Assembly (NCBI RefSeq): GCF_009909235.1
Contig: NZ_JAAAPO010000002.1
Span: forward strand, 558,001-622,000
DNA: 64,000 nt
Direction of reading: 5' to 3'
Origin: Novosphingobium ovatum
Lineage (GTDB): Bacteria; Pseudomonadota; Alphaproteobacteria; Sphingomonadales; Sphingomonadaceae
Part shown: positions 55,533 through 64,000 of the stretch, piece by piece
Layout of the letters: every line of letters begins with the position of its first letter
Position numbering within the stretch: position 1 is the stretch's first letter
Notes under the pieces: model-generated
Told to the model about the DNA's origin: nothing
What the model saw: only the letters and a program-made list of their open reading frames with translations
The model's database searches: none
Program-made: the position numbers and the translations under genes

Positions 55533-56234
55533 TTGGCCGAAGCCTTTTCCTATACCGACCGTGGCACCGCGCTGTCGGGGCTGTTGTTCCGCCCGGCTGG
55601 CGCGGTGCGGGGCGCGATTGTCGTGTTCCCCACCATCGCCAATGTCACCCCCCATGTCGAGGTGAAGGCGCAGGCGCTGGCCGATGCCGGTTTCATCGCG
55701 CTGATCGCCGATTTCTATGGCGAACCGGTGGCCAGTTTCGAAGCCTCGCGCCCCTTGGCCGAAAAGCTGCGCGGCGATGTGGCGCATTACCGCGCCCGTT
55801 GCCACGCGGCGGTGGCGGCTTTGCGCGATGTGGCAGGGGCCGGTGTACCGATGGCGGCCATCGGCTTTTGCATGGGCGGTCAGGCAGTGCTGGAACTGGC
55901 GCGCGATGGCGCGGATCTGGCGCTGGTGGCCAGCTTCCACGGGCTGCTGACCACCGGGAAAGCCGCCGAACCCGGTGCGGTCAAGGCGCGCATTCTGGTG
56001 TGCCATGGCGATGCCGATCCACTGGCGCCGCGTGACCACGTGCGCGCGTTCTGGGAAGAAATGGACGCGGCAGGCGCCAATTGGCACTTCCACAGCTATG
56101 CCGGGGTCAAGCACGGTTTCACCGAACCCGGCGCGGACAAGCGCGGCATGGCAGCGCTGGGCTATGATGCCAGTGCCGACCGGCAAAGCTGGGCGGCGCT
56201 CTACAGCCTGCTGGACGAGCTGATCCCGGCCTGA
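55533..56234 (+). CDS. Dienelactone hydrolase family protein
   Basis: 233 aa alpha/beta hydrolase. The nucleophile is C113 in GFCMGG, with the Asp in HGDADPLAP and the His in GVKHGFTEP. TTG 55533 is used as the start because GGAG lies 7 bases upstream, inside the end of cysK; a longer frame from 55479 overlaps cysK. Dienelactone hydrolases act in chlorocatechol breakdown, but many relatives hydrolyse other lactones or esters. The cysK link looks like simple co-transcription. Confidence 0.82.
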   Translation: MAEAFSYTDRGTALSGLLFRPAGAVRGAIVVFPTIANVTPHVEVKAQALADAGFIALIADFYGEPVASFEASRPLAEKLRGDVAHYRARCHAAVAALRDVAGAGVPMAAIGFCMGGQAVLELARDGADLALVASFHGLLTTGKAAEPGAVKARILVCHGDADPLAPRDHVRAFWEEMDAAGANWHFHSYAGVKHGFTEPGADKRGMAALGYDASADRQSWAALYSLLDELIPA

Positions 56235-56258
56235 TCGGCGGGGCACTGACACAACAAA

Positions 56259-56286
56259 GGGCGGGGTCGCACACCCCGCCCTTTTT
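56259..56286. terminator. Bidirectional terminator between the hydrolase gene and hisI
   Basis: GGGCGGGGT (56259-56267) pairs perfectly with ACCCCGCCC (56273-56281) and is followed by TTTTT. On the other strand the hairpin is followed by TTTGTTGT, so it suits both converging genes. Confidence 0.85.
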
Positions 56287-56309
56287 GTTTGCGCGCCGTC
56301 TGCCCAGCG

Positions 56310-56684
56310 TCAGGCGATCGGGACCAGCCCCTCGCCCTCAACCCGGCGATAGAAACAGCTGGTCGCGCCCGTGTGGCAGGCGGGCCCGGCGGGCGTGACA
56401 ATCATCACCAGCGCATCCTGATCGCAATCGACGCGGATTTCCTGCACCTTCAGGATGTGGCCCGAGGTTTCGCCCTTCATCCACTGCTTGCCCCGACTGC
56501 GCGAATAGAAATGGGCGATGCCGGTCTCGCGCGTTGCCTCCAGCGCCTGCGCGTTCATGAAAGCGACCATCAGGATCTCTTTTGTGACCGAATCAACGGC
56601 AATCGCCGTCAACAGCCCATTGGCATCAAAGCGCGGCATGAAGCGCGTCCCGGTTTCCCGTTCGACGGTTTCAGGCGATGACAT
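56310..56684 (-). CDS. hisI: Phosphoribosyl-AMP cyclohydrolase
   Basis: 124 aa. Opens the purine ring of PR-AMP in histidine synthesis, using Zn and Mg. Motifs: [33 protein letters not shown], the metal-binding [10 protein letters not shown] and the C-terminal [12 protein letters not shown] cysteines. No fused HisE part, as usual in alphaproteobacteria. Stand-alone gene. Confidence 0.95.
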   Translation of the reverse strand: MSSPETVERETGTRFMPRFDANGLLTAIAVDSVTKEILMVAFMNAQALEATRETGIAHFYSRSRGKQWMKGETSGHILKVQEIRVDCDQDALVMIVTPAGPACHTGATSCFYRRVEGEGLVPIA

Positions 56685-56700
56685 AGTGAATTGTCCTTAG

Positions 56701-56855
56701 GTTATGGTGCCCGCAACGCGGCGATCACACCGCATTGGCAAAATTTGTAACAAAGGCGACGAGGACATCGCCACAGTTGTTGCAGGATAACCACAGATAG
56801 GGGGCAAAATCCACACACATTGGCGAGGCCGCTTTATCTTTCCGTCATTTCAGTG
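56701..56855. other. Noncoding region upstream of hisI and of the RNA candidate
   Basis: No reading frame with coding signs. It should hold the hisI promoter on the minus strand. A TAACCACA and a TCCACACA string recall DnaA boxes but do not match the consensus well, so no site is called. Confidence 0.4.
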
Positions 56856-57084
56856 AAACAGTCGCCTCACGGTCTTGAGGGAGGCCGTAACGCCGAACGG
56901 CGGCGCAAAAGCGCCATGGTTCAGGGAACGAGGAGGCGCCACCCACGTGGAAGCGCGCCCCGAAGAGAATGAGGGTTCGGGTGTGGACGACCGTACAGGG
57001 GCGGTCGTCCTATCGCCAAAATGGCGCGCCCAGCAAGTTTCGTCACGGCAACGCCCGGAGGTTCGCCTCCGGGCGTTCTCGTTT
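56856..57084 (+). ncRNA. Candidate structured noncoding RNA with its own terminator
   Basis: A ~200-base region without a supported gene holds a series of stems in one orientation. A closing stem CGCCTC/GAGGCG (56863-56868 with 56933-56938) surrounds two hairpins: ACGGTC/GGCCGT (56869-56888) and GGCGC-AAAA-GCGCC (56902-56915). Downstream are CCCGAA/TTCGGG (56959-56981), a 9-bp GGACGACCG/CGGTCGTCC (56985-57010) and CGCC/GGCG (57014-57026). A strong terminator closes it. I compared it by eye with 6S, RNase P, SRP and tmRNA signatures and recognised none. The 5' end is approximate and no promoter was identified. Confidence 0.5.
57051..57084 (+). terminator. Strong terminator with TTCG tetraloop
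   Basis: ACGCCCGGAGG (57051-57061), loop TTCG, CCTCCGGGCGT (57066-57076): an 11-bp perfect stem followed by TCTCGTTTGT on the plus strand. On the minus strand it follows the comF stop by only a few bases, but without a T-run, so its main use is probably for the plus-strand RNA. Confidence 0.75.
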
Positions 57085-57089
57085 GTGGA

Positions 57090-57932
57090 TCAGGGTGGAT
57101 CGATCAAGTCCGTCCAGCCCCCATCGGTGACGCGGGCGAAACAGGCCACCACCACACGCGCCGCCCCCGCCGCCCGCAACGCCGCGATACAGGCATTGGT
57201 CGTCGCGCCACTGGTCAGCACATCATCCACCAGCAGCACCTTCGCGCCCCGCAACATGGCGGCACGGCGCGGGTGGACGGTGATCGCATCGCGCAGCACA
57301 CGGGCGCGCTCGGCCTTGCCCAATCCGCCCAGAGAAGGCGTCGGCCGCCGCCGCACCAGCGCATCCACCATCAGGCGCGCACCATGGTGGCGGGCGACCT
57401 CTGCCCCCAACAGCGCAGATTGGTTGAACCCCCGGTGCCACAGCCGCCAGCGGTGCAGCGGCACCGGCACCACCAGCCAGCGCCCCTGTGCCAGATCGCC
57501 CTGCGCCAGATCGCCCTGCGCCAGATCGCCCTGCCCCAGATCACCATGCAGCCGCGCCGCCATCAACCGCCCCAGCATAGGCGCCAGCGCCACCCGCCGC
57601 CCATGTTTCAGCCCGATGATCAGCCGCCGCGCGGTGTGGTTATAGATCGTCGCGGCACGGATGCCGTCATGGCTGGGGGGCGTATCACGACAATCCAGAC
57701 ACAGGTCGGCCTCATGGGGGTGCAGCGGATCGATCGATTGCGTCCGCCCGGCCTCGGCCCCGGCATGGGCAAAGGGCATGGCACAAGCGGCACAGGCCGG
57801 CTGGCCCGGAACCTCCAGCCCTGCCCAACATGTTGCGCATAAACCATTGTGATCGCTGACCATCGCCCCGCACAACGCACAACGCGGCGGGAACAAAAGG
57901 TCGATCACCGGCGTCCAGATTCGTGTGCGCAT
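57090..57932 (-). CDS. comF: ComF family phosphoribosyltransferase-like protein with a pentapeptide repeat
   Basis: 280 aa. N-terminal zinc ribbon with CALCG and CATC plus further Cys pairs (CAAC, CLDC). The C-terminal PRTase domain has the PRPP motif VLLVDDVLTSGATT and GFNQSALLGAEVA. ComF takes part in DNA uptake in naturally competent bacteria; many non-competent species keep it. Residues 130-150 are four GDLxQ repeats, coded by a 15-base tandem repeat. Start ATG 57932 (MRTRIWTPV). Confidence 0.9.
   Translation of the reverse strand: MRTRIWTPVIDLLFPPRCALCGAMVSDHNGLCATCWAGLEVPGQPACAACAMPFAHAGAEAGRTQSIDPLHPHEADLCLDCRDTPPSHDGIRAATIYNHTARRLIIGLKHGRRVALAPMLGRLMAARLHGDLGQGDLAQGDLAQGDLAQGRWLVVPVPLHRWRLWHRGFNQSALLGAEVARHHGARLMVDALVRRRPTPSLGGLGKAERARVLRDAITVHPRRAAMLRGAKVLLVDDVLTSGATTNACIAALRAAGAARVVVACFARVTDGGWTDLIDPP
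57486..57545. repeat. 15-bp tandem repeat inside comF
   Basis: Four units of 15 bases (plus-strand core CCAGATCGCCCTG), two of them identical over their whole length, encode GDLGQ-GDLAQ-GDLAQ-GDLAQ. The unit length is a multiple of three, so gain or loss of units would keep the frame. Confidence 0.85.
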
Positions 57933-58004
57933 CAGCCCTCTCTGCCACCATCCTATGCCCGATCCGCCCTTGCGCCAAGCCGCCTTCCCCGGCACAGACG
58001 CGCC

Positions 58005-58793
58005 ATGACACAGCCCGCCGCCCCCAACATCTTTGCCCCGCACCGCCGTCAGAACGCCCGCCGCCGCCTGTGGGCGATGCAACAGACACCCCAACGCTTC
58101 GCCGCCGGCCCGCCGCGCTATCTGATCGATGACATGGTCGAGGACGTGCTGGAGCGTATTGCTTTCCTGCGCCACGCGCCCGCGCGCGCATTGGTGGTGG
58201 GCGACTGGACCGGCGATTTGGCCCGCGCGCTGACGGTACAGGGGGCAGCGGTCACCTGCGCCGATCCGGCGGGCATCGGCGGCACGCTGGCGCTGGGCGA
58301 GGAAGTGCCCTACCCCATTGGCGGCTTTGACCTGATCGCCTCGCTGGGGACGCTGGACACGGTAAACGATCTGCCCGGCGCGCTGGTGCATATCCGGCAA
58401 GCGCTGGCCCCCGGCGGATTGGCGATTGTCGCGATGATGGGGGCTGGATCGTTGCCAGCCCTGCGCGACATCATGATGGCGGCAGACGGGGATCGCCCGG
58501 CAGCGCGCATGCACCCGATGGTGGACGTGCGTGCGGGCGCGCAATTGCTGCAACGGGTGGGCTGGGCCGATCCCGTGGCCGACAGCCGCACGCAAAAGGT
58601 GCGTTTCGGCAGCCTGTCCAGCCTGATCGCCGATGTGCGCGCGCAAGGCTGCGGCGGTTTGCTGACCCAGCGGGGTCCGGTGCTGGGCAAGGCGGGATGG
58701 GCCCGCGCGCAAGAGGCATTCGCCGCCGCCGCGCAGGATGGCCGCGTCACCGAAAGCTTTGAAATCCTGACGTTGAGTGGGTGGCGGCGCTAA
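58005..58793 (+). CDS. SAM-dependent methyltransferase, BioC/NDUFAF5-like
   Basis: 262 aa. The N-terminus (IFAPHRRQNARRRL) and core (ALVVGDWTGDLARAL as motif I, FDLIASLGTLDTVNDLPGALVHI as motif IV, LAPGGLAIVAMMGAGSL) follow the class I methyltransferase fold. The closest named relatives are BioC and the mitochondrial complex I assembly factor NDUFAF5, common in alphaproteobacteria. Motif I has GDWTG rather than the usual GxGxG, so catalysis needs proof. It is divergent from comF. Confidence 0.75.
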   Translation: MTQPAAPNIFAPHRRQNARRRLWAMQQTPQRFAAGPPRYLIDDMVEDVLERIAFLRHAPARALVVGDWTGDLARALTVQGAAVTCADPAGIGGTLALGEEVPYPIGGFDLIASLGTLDTVNDLPGALVHIRQALAPGGLAIVAMMGAGSLPALRDIMMAADGDRPAARMHPMVDVRAGAQLLQRVGWADPVADSRTQKVRFGSLSSLIADVRAQGCGGLLTQRGPVLGKAGWARAQEAFAAAAQDGRVTESFEILTLSGWRR

Positions 58794-58811
58794 CCGCCAC
58801 CCTCAACGCTT

Positions 58812-61475
58812 TCAGCCCAGCGCGGCCTGTGCCGCCGCCAGACGGGCAATCGGCACACGATACGGGCTGGCCGAAACGTAATCCAGCCCCACCTTTTCGC
58901 AGAAGGCGATCGAGGCTGGATCGCCGCCATGCTCGCCACAAATGCCCAGCTTGATATCGGCGCGAGTGGCGCGGCCACGTTCGGCCGCCAGACTGACCAA
59001 CTGGCCCACACCCTCGATATCCAGACTGACGAACGGGTCGCGGGCATAGATGCCCTGATCAACATAGGCCCCCAGGAACCGCGCCGCGTCATCACGCGAC
59101 ACGCCCAACGTCGTCTGCGTCAGGTCATTGGTGCCAAACGAGAAGAACTTGGCCTCGGTCGCGATCTCGCCCGCCATCAGCGCGGCGCGCGGCAGTTCGA
59201 TCATCGTGCCGACCATATAGTCCAGCACCCGCCCCTTTTCGGCAAAGACGGCAGCGGCGGTGCGATCGACCACGCCCTTCAGGATCTCCAGCTCGCGCTT
59301 GGTGGCGACCAGCGGGATCATCACTTCGGGCACCACCGCCTCACCGCTGGCGGCGGCCACGTCACAGGCGGCCTCGAAAATGGCGCGGGCCTGCATCTCG
59401 TAGATTTCCGGAAAAGTGATCCCCAGACGGCAGCCGCGATGGCCCAGCATCGGGTTGAATTCATGCAACTCGCCCGCGCGGCGCTTGAGGTGGTCAACGC
59501 CCACGCCGATCGTCTCGGACAGGTCGGCGAATTCCTCGTCACCCTGCGGCAGGAATTCATGCAGCGGCGGGTCCAGCAGGCGGATCGTCACCGGCAGACC
59601 GGCCATGATCTCGAAAATGGCGTGGAAATCGGCGCGCTGTTCGGGCAACAGCTTGGCCAAGGCGGCGCGGCGGCCAGCCTCGTCATCAGCCAAAATCATC
59701 TGACGCACGGCCGAAATGCGGCTGGCGTCAAAGAACATATGCTCGGTCCGGCACAACCCGATGCCCTCGGCGCCGAACTGGCGCGCCATACGGCAATCCA
59801 GCGGCGTTTCGGCATTGGTGCGCACGCGCATCCGCCGATGCTTGTCCGCCCACACCATCAGCGTGCCGAAATCGCCTACCAGTTCAGGCTCGATCGTGGG
59901 GACAGAGCCCGCCATGATGTCCCCGGTCGCGCCGTCCAGCGTGATGATGTCGCCTTCCTTCAGATCGCGGTTACCGATCTTCAGCGTGCGGCTGGCCATG
60001 TCGATGCTGACCGCGCTGGCGCCCGAAACACAAGGGCGCCCCATGCCGCGCGCAACCACCGCCGCGTGGCTGGTCATGCCGCCGCGCGCCGTCAGGATGC
60101 CCTTGGCCGCGTGCATGCCGTGGATGTCCTCGGGGCTGGTTTCGACGCGCACCAGAATGACGGCATCGCCGCGCTCGGCCCGCTTTTCGGCGGTTTCGGC
60201 GTCCAGCACGATGGCGCCGCTGGCGGCGCCTGGGCTGGCGGGCAGGCCCTTGGCCAGATGGTCGCGCGGTGCCTTGGGGTCCAGCGTCGGGTGCAGCAAC
60301 TGGTCCAGCGCCATGGGGTCAACCCGGCGGATGGCGGTTGCCTCGTCGATCAGCCCTTCAGCCACCATGTCGACGGCCATCTTCAGCGCGGCCTTGGCGG
60401 TGCGCTTGCCGCTGCGCGTTTGCAGCATGAACAATTGGCCGCGTTCGACGGTGAATTCGATGTCCTGCATGTCCTTGTAATGCTTTTCCAGCAGTTCAAA
60501 AACAGCGGCCAATTCGGCATAGGCCGCGGGCATCGCTTCTTCCATGCTCAGCGGCTTGGCCCCGGCGCGTTCACGTGCGAATTTGGTCAGGTACTGCGGG
60601 GTACGGATGCCCGCCACCACGTCCTCGCCCTGCGCATTGACCAGCCATTCGCCGTAATAGGCCTTTTCGCCGGTGGCGGGATCGCGGGTAAAGGCAACGC
60701 CGGTGGCGCTGGTGTCGCCCATGTTGCCAAATACCATCGCCTGTACGTTGACGGCGGTGCCCCAGTCGCCGGGGATGTCGTTCAACCGGCGATAGACCTT
60801 GGCGCGCTCGCTTTCCCAGCTGTCGAACACGGCGCCGATGGCGCCCCACAGCTGTTCATGCACATCCTGCGGGAACGGGCGGCCCAGCGCTTCTGCGACA
60901 ATCGCCTTATATTCGCTGACGAGGGCCTGCCAATGCTCGGCCTCCATCTCAACATCGTTGTAAAAGCCGTTGTCTTCCTTGGCGATTTCCAAGGCATCCT
61001 CGAACAGGTGATGGTCAATGCCCAGCACCACGTCGGCATACATCTGGATGAAACGGCGATAGGAATCCCACGCGAAACGCGGATTGCCCGAACCATCGGC
61101 CAGCCCCAGAACGGTGGCGTCATTCAGGCCCAGGTTCAGCACCGTGTCCATCATGCCCGGCATCGACACCCGCGCGCCCGAGCGCACCGACACCAGCAGC
61201 GGGTTGGCGGTGTCGCCAAAGCGGCGGCCGGTGGCGGCTTCGACATGGGCGATCCCGGCGGCAACGCCCGCGCGCAGGCCATCGTCAAACGTCTTGCCAC
61301 CGGCGTTATAGCTGGCGCACACTTCGGTGCTGATCGTGAAACCGGCGGGCACCGGCAGGCCAATGCCTGCCATTTCCGCCAGATTTGCGCCCTTGCCGCC
61401 GACGATCGTTTTATCGCGGGCGCGAGGGTTGTCCGAAGAAGCACCACCACCGAAATGGAATACGTATGCACTCAT
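58812..61475 (-). CDS. ppdK: Pyruvate, phosphate dikinase
   Basis: 887 aa. Interconverts pyruvate, ATP and Pi with PEP, AMP and PPi. An N-terminal ATP-grasp domain (VGGKGANLAEMAGIGLPVP) leads to the swivelling domain with the phospho-His in GGMTSHAAVVARGMG. The C-terminal PEP/pyruvate barrel carries LCRTEHMF and the catalytic Cys in GICGEHGGDP. Complete. It follows glyS on the same strand after 51 bases. Confidence 0.97.
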   Translation of the reverse strand: MSAYVFHFGGGASSDNPRARDKTIVGGKGANLAEMAGIGLPVPAGFTISTEVCASYNAGGKTFDDGLRAGVAAGIAHVEAATGRRFGDTANPLLVSVRSGARVSMPGMMDTVLNLGLNDATVLGLADGSGNPRFAWDSYRRFIQMYADVVLGIDHHLFEDALEIAKEDNGFYNDVEMEAEHWQALVSEYKAIVAEALGRPFPQDVHEQLWGAIGAVFDSWESERAKVYRRLNDIPGDWGTAVNVQAMVFGNMGDTSATGVAFTRDPATGEKAYYGEWLVNAQGEDVVAGIRTPQYLTKFARERAGAKPLSMEEAMPAAYAELAAVFELLEKHYKDMQDIEFTVERGQLFMLQTRSGKRTAKAALKMAVDMVAEGLIDEATAIRRVDPMALDQLLHPTLDPKAPRDHLAKGLPASPGAASGAIVLDAETAEKRAERGDAVILVRVETSPEDIHGMHAAKGILTARGGMTSHAAVVARGMGRPCVSGASAVSIDMASRTLKIGNRDLKEGDIITLDGATGDIMAGSVPTIEPELVGDFGTLMVWADKHRRMRVRTNAETPLDCRMARQFGAEGIGLCRTEHMFFDASRISAVRQMILADDEAGRRAALAKLLPEQRADFHAIFEIMAGLPVTIRLLDPPLHEFLPQGDEEFADLSETIGVGVDHLKRRAGELHEFNPMLGHRGCRLGITFPEIYEMQARAIFEAACDVAAASGEAVVPEVMIPLVATKRELEILKGVVDRTAAAVFAEKGRVLDYMVGTMIELPRAALMAGEIATEAKFFSFGTNDLTQTTLGVSRDDAARFLGAYVDQGIYARDPFVSLDIEGVGQLVSLAAERGRATRADIKLGICGEHGGDPASIAFCEKVGLDYVSASPYRVPIARLAAAQAALG

Positions 61476-61526
61476 GACAATTAGCCGTTCCTGTCACGCG
61501 AATCACGTTGACTCGCGGGGTTTTGC

Positions 61527-63530
61527 CTAGCCCTCGATGCGCGAGAAGTCAGCCACTTTGTGCACCGCAGCACGGAATTGTGCGAGAAGTGACAAACGTG
61601 CCGCACGCACCTCTTCCTCGGGCGCGTTGACGATCACGTCCTCGAAAAACGCGTCGACGCTGCTGCGCAAGGTGGCCAGCGCGGCCATCGCGCCGGTGAA
61701 GTCCTCGGCCGCCACGGCGGCTTCGGCACGCGGCGCGGCATCGGCCAGCGCGGCGATCAGCGCGGCTTCGGCAGGGACCGGCGCGGGGTTGGTGGAGCCT
61801 TGCGCCCAGCCCTTCTTCTCCTCGGCGCGCAGGATGTTGGCGGCGCGCTTGTAGCCCGCCAGCAGGTTCTTGCCGTCCTCGGTCGTGATGAACGCCTGCA
61901 ACGCATGGACGCGGGCCAGCAGGCGGACGAGATCATCCTCACCGCCCAGCGCGAACACCGCGTCGATCAGATCGTGGCGAACGCCCGCTTCCTTCTGCTG
62001 GACCTTGAGGCGGTCGGCGAAGAAGGTCAGCAGATCGCCCTCACCCACGCTGAAGCGCAGGCCGTTTTCGGTGATCAGACTGATGATGCCCAGCGCCGCA
62101 CGACGCAGCGCGAACGGATCTTTCGACCCGGTAGGTTTTTCATCGATGGCAAAGAAGCTGCGGAGCGTATCCAGCTTATCCGCCAGCGCCACACACACCG
62201 TTACCGGCGCGGTGGGGACGTCATCGCCCTGCCCGACCGGCTTGTAATGGTCGCGGATGGCGTCGGCCACGGCGTCCGGCAGCCCTTCGGCGCGGGCGTA
62301 GTAGCCGCCCATCAGGCCTTGCAGCTCGGGGAATTCGCCCACCATTTCGGTGACGAGATCGGCCTTGCACAATTCGGCCGCCTGACGCGCCAGCGCGGGA
62401 TCGGCGTCCGGCACGATGCCCTCTGCCGCCAGCCATTCGGCCAGTTTCGCCACGCGCGCGACCTTGTCAGCCACCGTGCCCAGCTTTTCATGGAAGGTGA
62501 TGCGCGAAAGCTTTTCTGCCTGCTGCGCCAGCGGGGTTTTCAGATCCTGCTGCCAAAAGAAGCGCGCGTCCGACAGGCGCGCGGCCAGCACCTTGCGGTT
62601 GCCCGCCACGATGCCCTCGCCCCCATCGGTGGCGGCGATGTTGGCGGTGCAGACGAAGGCATTGGCCAGTTTCCCGGCGGCGTCCTCGCACACGAAATAT
62701 TTCTGGTTGATGCGCGCGGTCAACTGGATCACCTCGGGCGGGACATCCAGATAGGCCTCGTCAAAACGGCCCAGCAGCGGCTGCGGCCATTCGGTCAGAC
62801 CGGCGTTCTCGATCACCAAGCCTTCGTCCGCCACCAGCGACAGGCCAGCAGCAGCCGCGGCCTCAGCAGCGGCGGCGCGGATCGTGTCCTGACGCGCGGC
62901 ATGGTCCACGATCACATGCGCCGCGCGCAGCGCATCGGCATAGCTATCGGCATCGGCGATCGTCACCGCGCCGGTCGAATGGAAACGGTGGCCAACGGTG
63001 TCGCGCCCGCTGGTGATGCCGCCCACGTCACAATCCACCACCGCGCCGTCCAGCAGCGCGACGATGCCCTGCAACGGGCGCACCCAGCGCAGGCTTTCGG
63101 TCGAGAGCGAGGCCGCCCCCCAGCGCTGCGACTTGGGCCAGCTAAAGCCACGGATGATGGCCGGGATCGCCTCGGCCAGCACATCGGCGGTGGCGCGGCC
63201 CGGCTTTTCGGTGACGGCAAACAGCACGCCGTCACGCTCCACCAGATCCTCGCGCGTCAGGCCGGTCTTGCGCAAAAAGCCCGCCAGCGCCTGCTCGGGG
63301 GCGCTCGCCTTTGGCCCCTTCACTTCCTCGCGAACGGCCTGCGTCGCCACCGGCAAATCGCGCGCGATCAGCGCCAGACGGCGCGGGGTCGACCACAGCG
63401 TCAGTTCGCCCAGCGCAACGCCAGCCCCCTGCATCGCGGCGCGGAACAGCTTTTCCAGCTCGGCGCGGGCATTGGCCTGCATGCGCGCCGGGATTTCCTC
63501 GCTGCGCAGTTCAAGAAGGAAAGTGCTCAC
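61527..63530 (-). CDS. glyS: Glycyl-tRNA synthetase beta subunit
   Basis: 667 aa. The beginning [16 protein letters not shown] and the long helical body with [14 protein letters not shown] and HD-like [19 protein letters not shown] are typical of the tetrameric enzyme. The C-terminal DALR-type anticodon domain ends near [15 protein letters not shown] 63530 overlaps the glyQ stop (GTGA), giving coupled translation. The frame is open further upstream inside glyQ without use. Confidence 0.96.
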   Translation of the reverse strand: MSTFLLELRSEEIPARMQANARAELEKLFRAAMQGAGVALGELTLWSTPRRLALIARDLPVATQAVREEVKGPKASAPEQALAGFLRKTGLTREDLVERDGVLFAVTEKPGRATADVLAEAIPAIIRGFSWPKSQRWGAASLSTESLRWVRPLQGIVALLDGAVVDCDVGGITSGRDTVGHRFHSTGAVTIADADSYADALRAAHVIVDHAARQDTIRAAAAEAAAAAGLSLVADEGLVIENAGLTEWPQPLLGRFDEAYLDVPPEVIQLTARINQKYFVCEDAAGKLANAFVCTANIAATDGGEGIVAGNRKVLAARLSDARFFWQQDLKTPLAQQAEKLSRITFHEKLGTVADKVARVAKLAEWLAAEGIVPDADPALARQAAELCKADLVTEMVGEFPELQGLMGGYYARAEGLPDAVADAIRDHYKPVGQGDDVPTAPVTVCVALADKLDTLRSFFAIDEKPTGSKDPFALRRAALGIISLITENGLRFSVGEGDLLTFFADRLKVQQKEAGVRHDLIDAVFALGGEDDLVRLLARVHALQAFITTEDGKNLLAGYKRAANILRAEEKKGWAQGSTNPAPVPAEAALIAALADAAPRAEAAVAAEDFTGAMAALATLRSSVDAFFEDVIVNAPEEEVRAARLSLLAQFRAAVHKVADFSRIEG

Positions 63531-64000
63531 TTGCTCCACCCCGGAAACTTTTCGGCCCACTCGGCCTCGTTCTTCTCGATCCACGCCTCACAGGCGCCCT
63601 TGGCCAGATCGCGCACGCGGCCGATATAGCTGGCGCGCTCCTGCACGCTGATCACGCCGCGCGCCTGCAACAGGTTGAACAGGTGCGAAGCCTCGATCGC
63701 CTGATCATAGGCCGCCAGCGGGATCTGCGCCTCGATGCAGCGCTTGGCCTCGGCCTCGGCATGTTCAAAGCCCTTGAACAGCTGGGCGGTGTCGGCGATC
63801 TCGAAATTGTATTTCGACATCTCCTGTTCGTTCTTCAGGAAGACATCGCCATAGGTGACGCCTTCGTTGTTGAAGCGCAGGTCATACACGCGGTCGACGC
63901 CCTGGATGTACATCGCCAGACGCTCCAGACCATAGGTCAGCTCACCGGCCACCGGCTTGCAGTCAAACCCGCCGACCTGCTGGAAATAGGTGAACTGCGT
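63527..64000 (-). CDS. glyQ: Glycyl-tRNA synthetase alpha subunit (5' end outside the window)
   Basis: The last 157 residues are present; the frame runs off the right edge. Visible family segments are FTYFQQVGG and [20 protein letters not shown] at the class II active site and the C-terminal [19 protein letters not shown]. With GlyS it forms the alpha2-beta2 enzyme that charges tRNA-Gly. Confidence 0.95.
   Translation of the reverse strand, partial: TQFTYFQQVGGFDCKPVAGELTYGLERLAMYIQGVDRVYDLRFNNEGVTYGDVFLKNEQEMSKYNFEIADTAQLFKGFEHAEAEAKRCIEAQIPLAAYDQAIEASHLFNLLQARGVISVQERASYIGRVRDLAKGACEAWIEKNEAEWAEKFPGWSK

Noticed and set aside
56701..56830. Possible DnaA boxes (TAACCACA, TCCACACA)
   Set aside because: Neither matches TTATCCACA closely and they are not clustered; no origin is claimed.
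58929..61484. 851-aa frame opposite ppdK
   Set aside because: Antisense shadow of a strongly conserved enzyme; composition is His/Gln/Arg-rich with no domain.

Overview
The window reads as a chromosomal segment of a high-GC alphaproteobacterium, most likely a sphingomonad (Novosphingobium/Sphingobium/Sphingomonas group). Pointers are the E2-thioesterase-E3 pyruvate dehydrogenase cluster, a PhaR-type regulator, hrcA-grpE, a DOMON-like protein, a LigF-like glutathione transferase and glyQ-glyS-ppdK. No rRNA, tRNA, CRISPR array or intact insertion sequence was seen. The organism call is inference from gene content.

Layout. (1) 1-10.9 kb is accessory DNA. It holds the C-terminal part of a primase/helicase-like ATPase, a 300-bp noncoding block packed with GTAAG/CTTAC repeats, and a six-gene minus-strand type I restriction-modification operon. 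The operon order is hsdM, hsdS, a 182-aa unknown, a GIY-YIG/DUF4357 protein, a PD-(D/E)xK/DUF4268 protein and hsdR, with every junction overlapping. A 620-bp stretch of unclear origin separates it from the core chromosome. (2) 10.9-15 kb: a triplicated TbpB-like lipoprotein, an RluE-type pseudouridine synthase, a degenerate PilZ protein and a small membrane protein. (3) 15-31 kb, mostly minus strand: lpd, thioesterase and pdhC; a universal stress protein; RNase R; an LprI-like protein and proS; phaR; alr with an MHS transporter; a NifU-like scaffold, cvpA and radA; a DUF2071 protein. (4) 30-43 kb holds protein quality control and housekeeping: dnaJ and dnaK with a heat-shock promoter, a PCuAC copper chaperone with an HExxH protein, grpE, hrcA, rph, rdgB, a CAP protein, hemW, a Xer recombinase, gshB, yraN and rsmI. 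(5) 43-64 kb: an LpoA-like lipoprotein, parE, a cell-wall amidase-like protein, the LigF-like GST, a NamZ/DUF1343 protein with a DOMON-like protein, tyrS, a PilZ protein, MFS, cysK, a dienelactone hydrolase, hisI, a probable structured noncoding RNA, comF, a methyltransferase, ppdK, glyS and a truncated glyQ.

How the genes work together. hsdM/S/R form a complete restriction system, and the two extra nuclease-fold proteins inside its operon may add to or modify defence. dnaK, dnaJ, grpE and hrcA form the heat-shock chaperone set. pdhC and lpd supply E2 and E3 of pyruvate dehydrogenase; E1 is not in the window. gshB supplies glutathione, which the LigF-like GST would consume. The best candidates for something undescribed are the nuclease-loaded type I R-M operon with its adjacent repeat block, and the multi-hairpin RNA near 57 kb.
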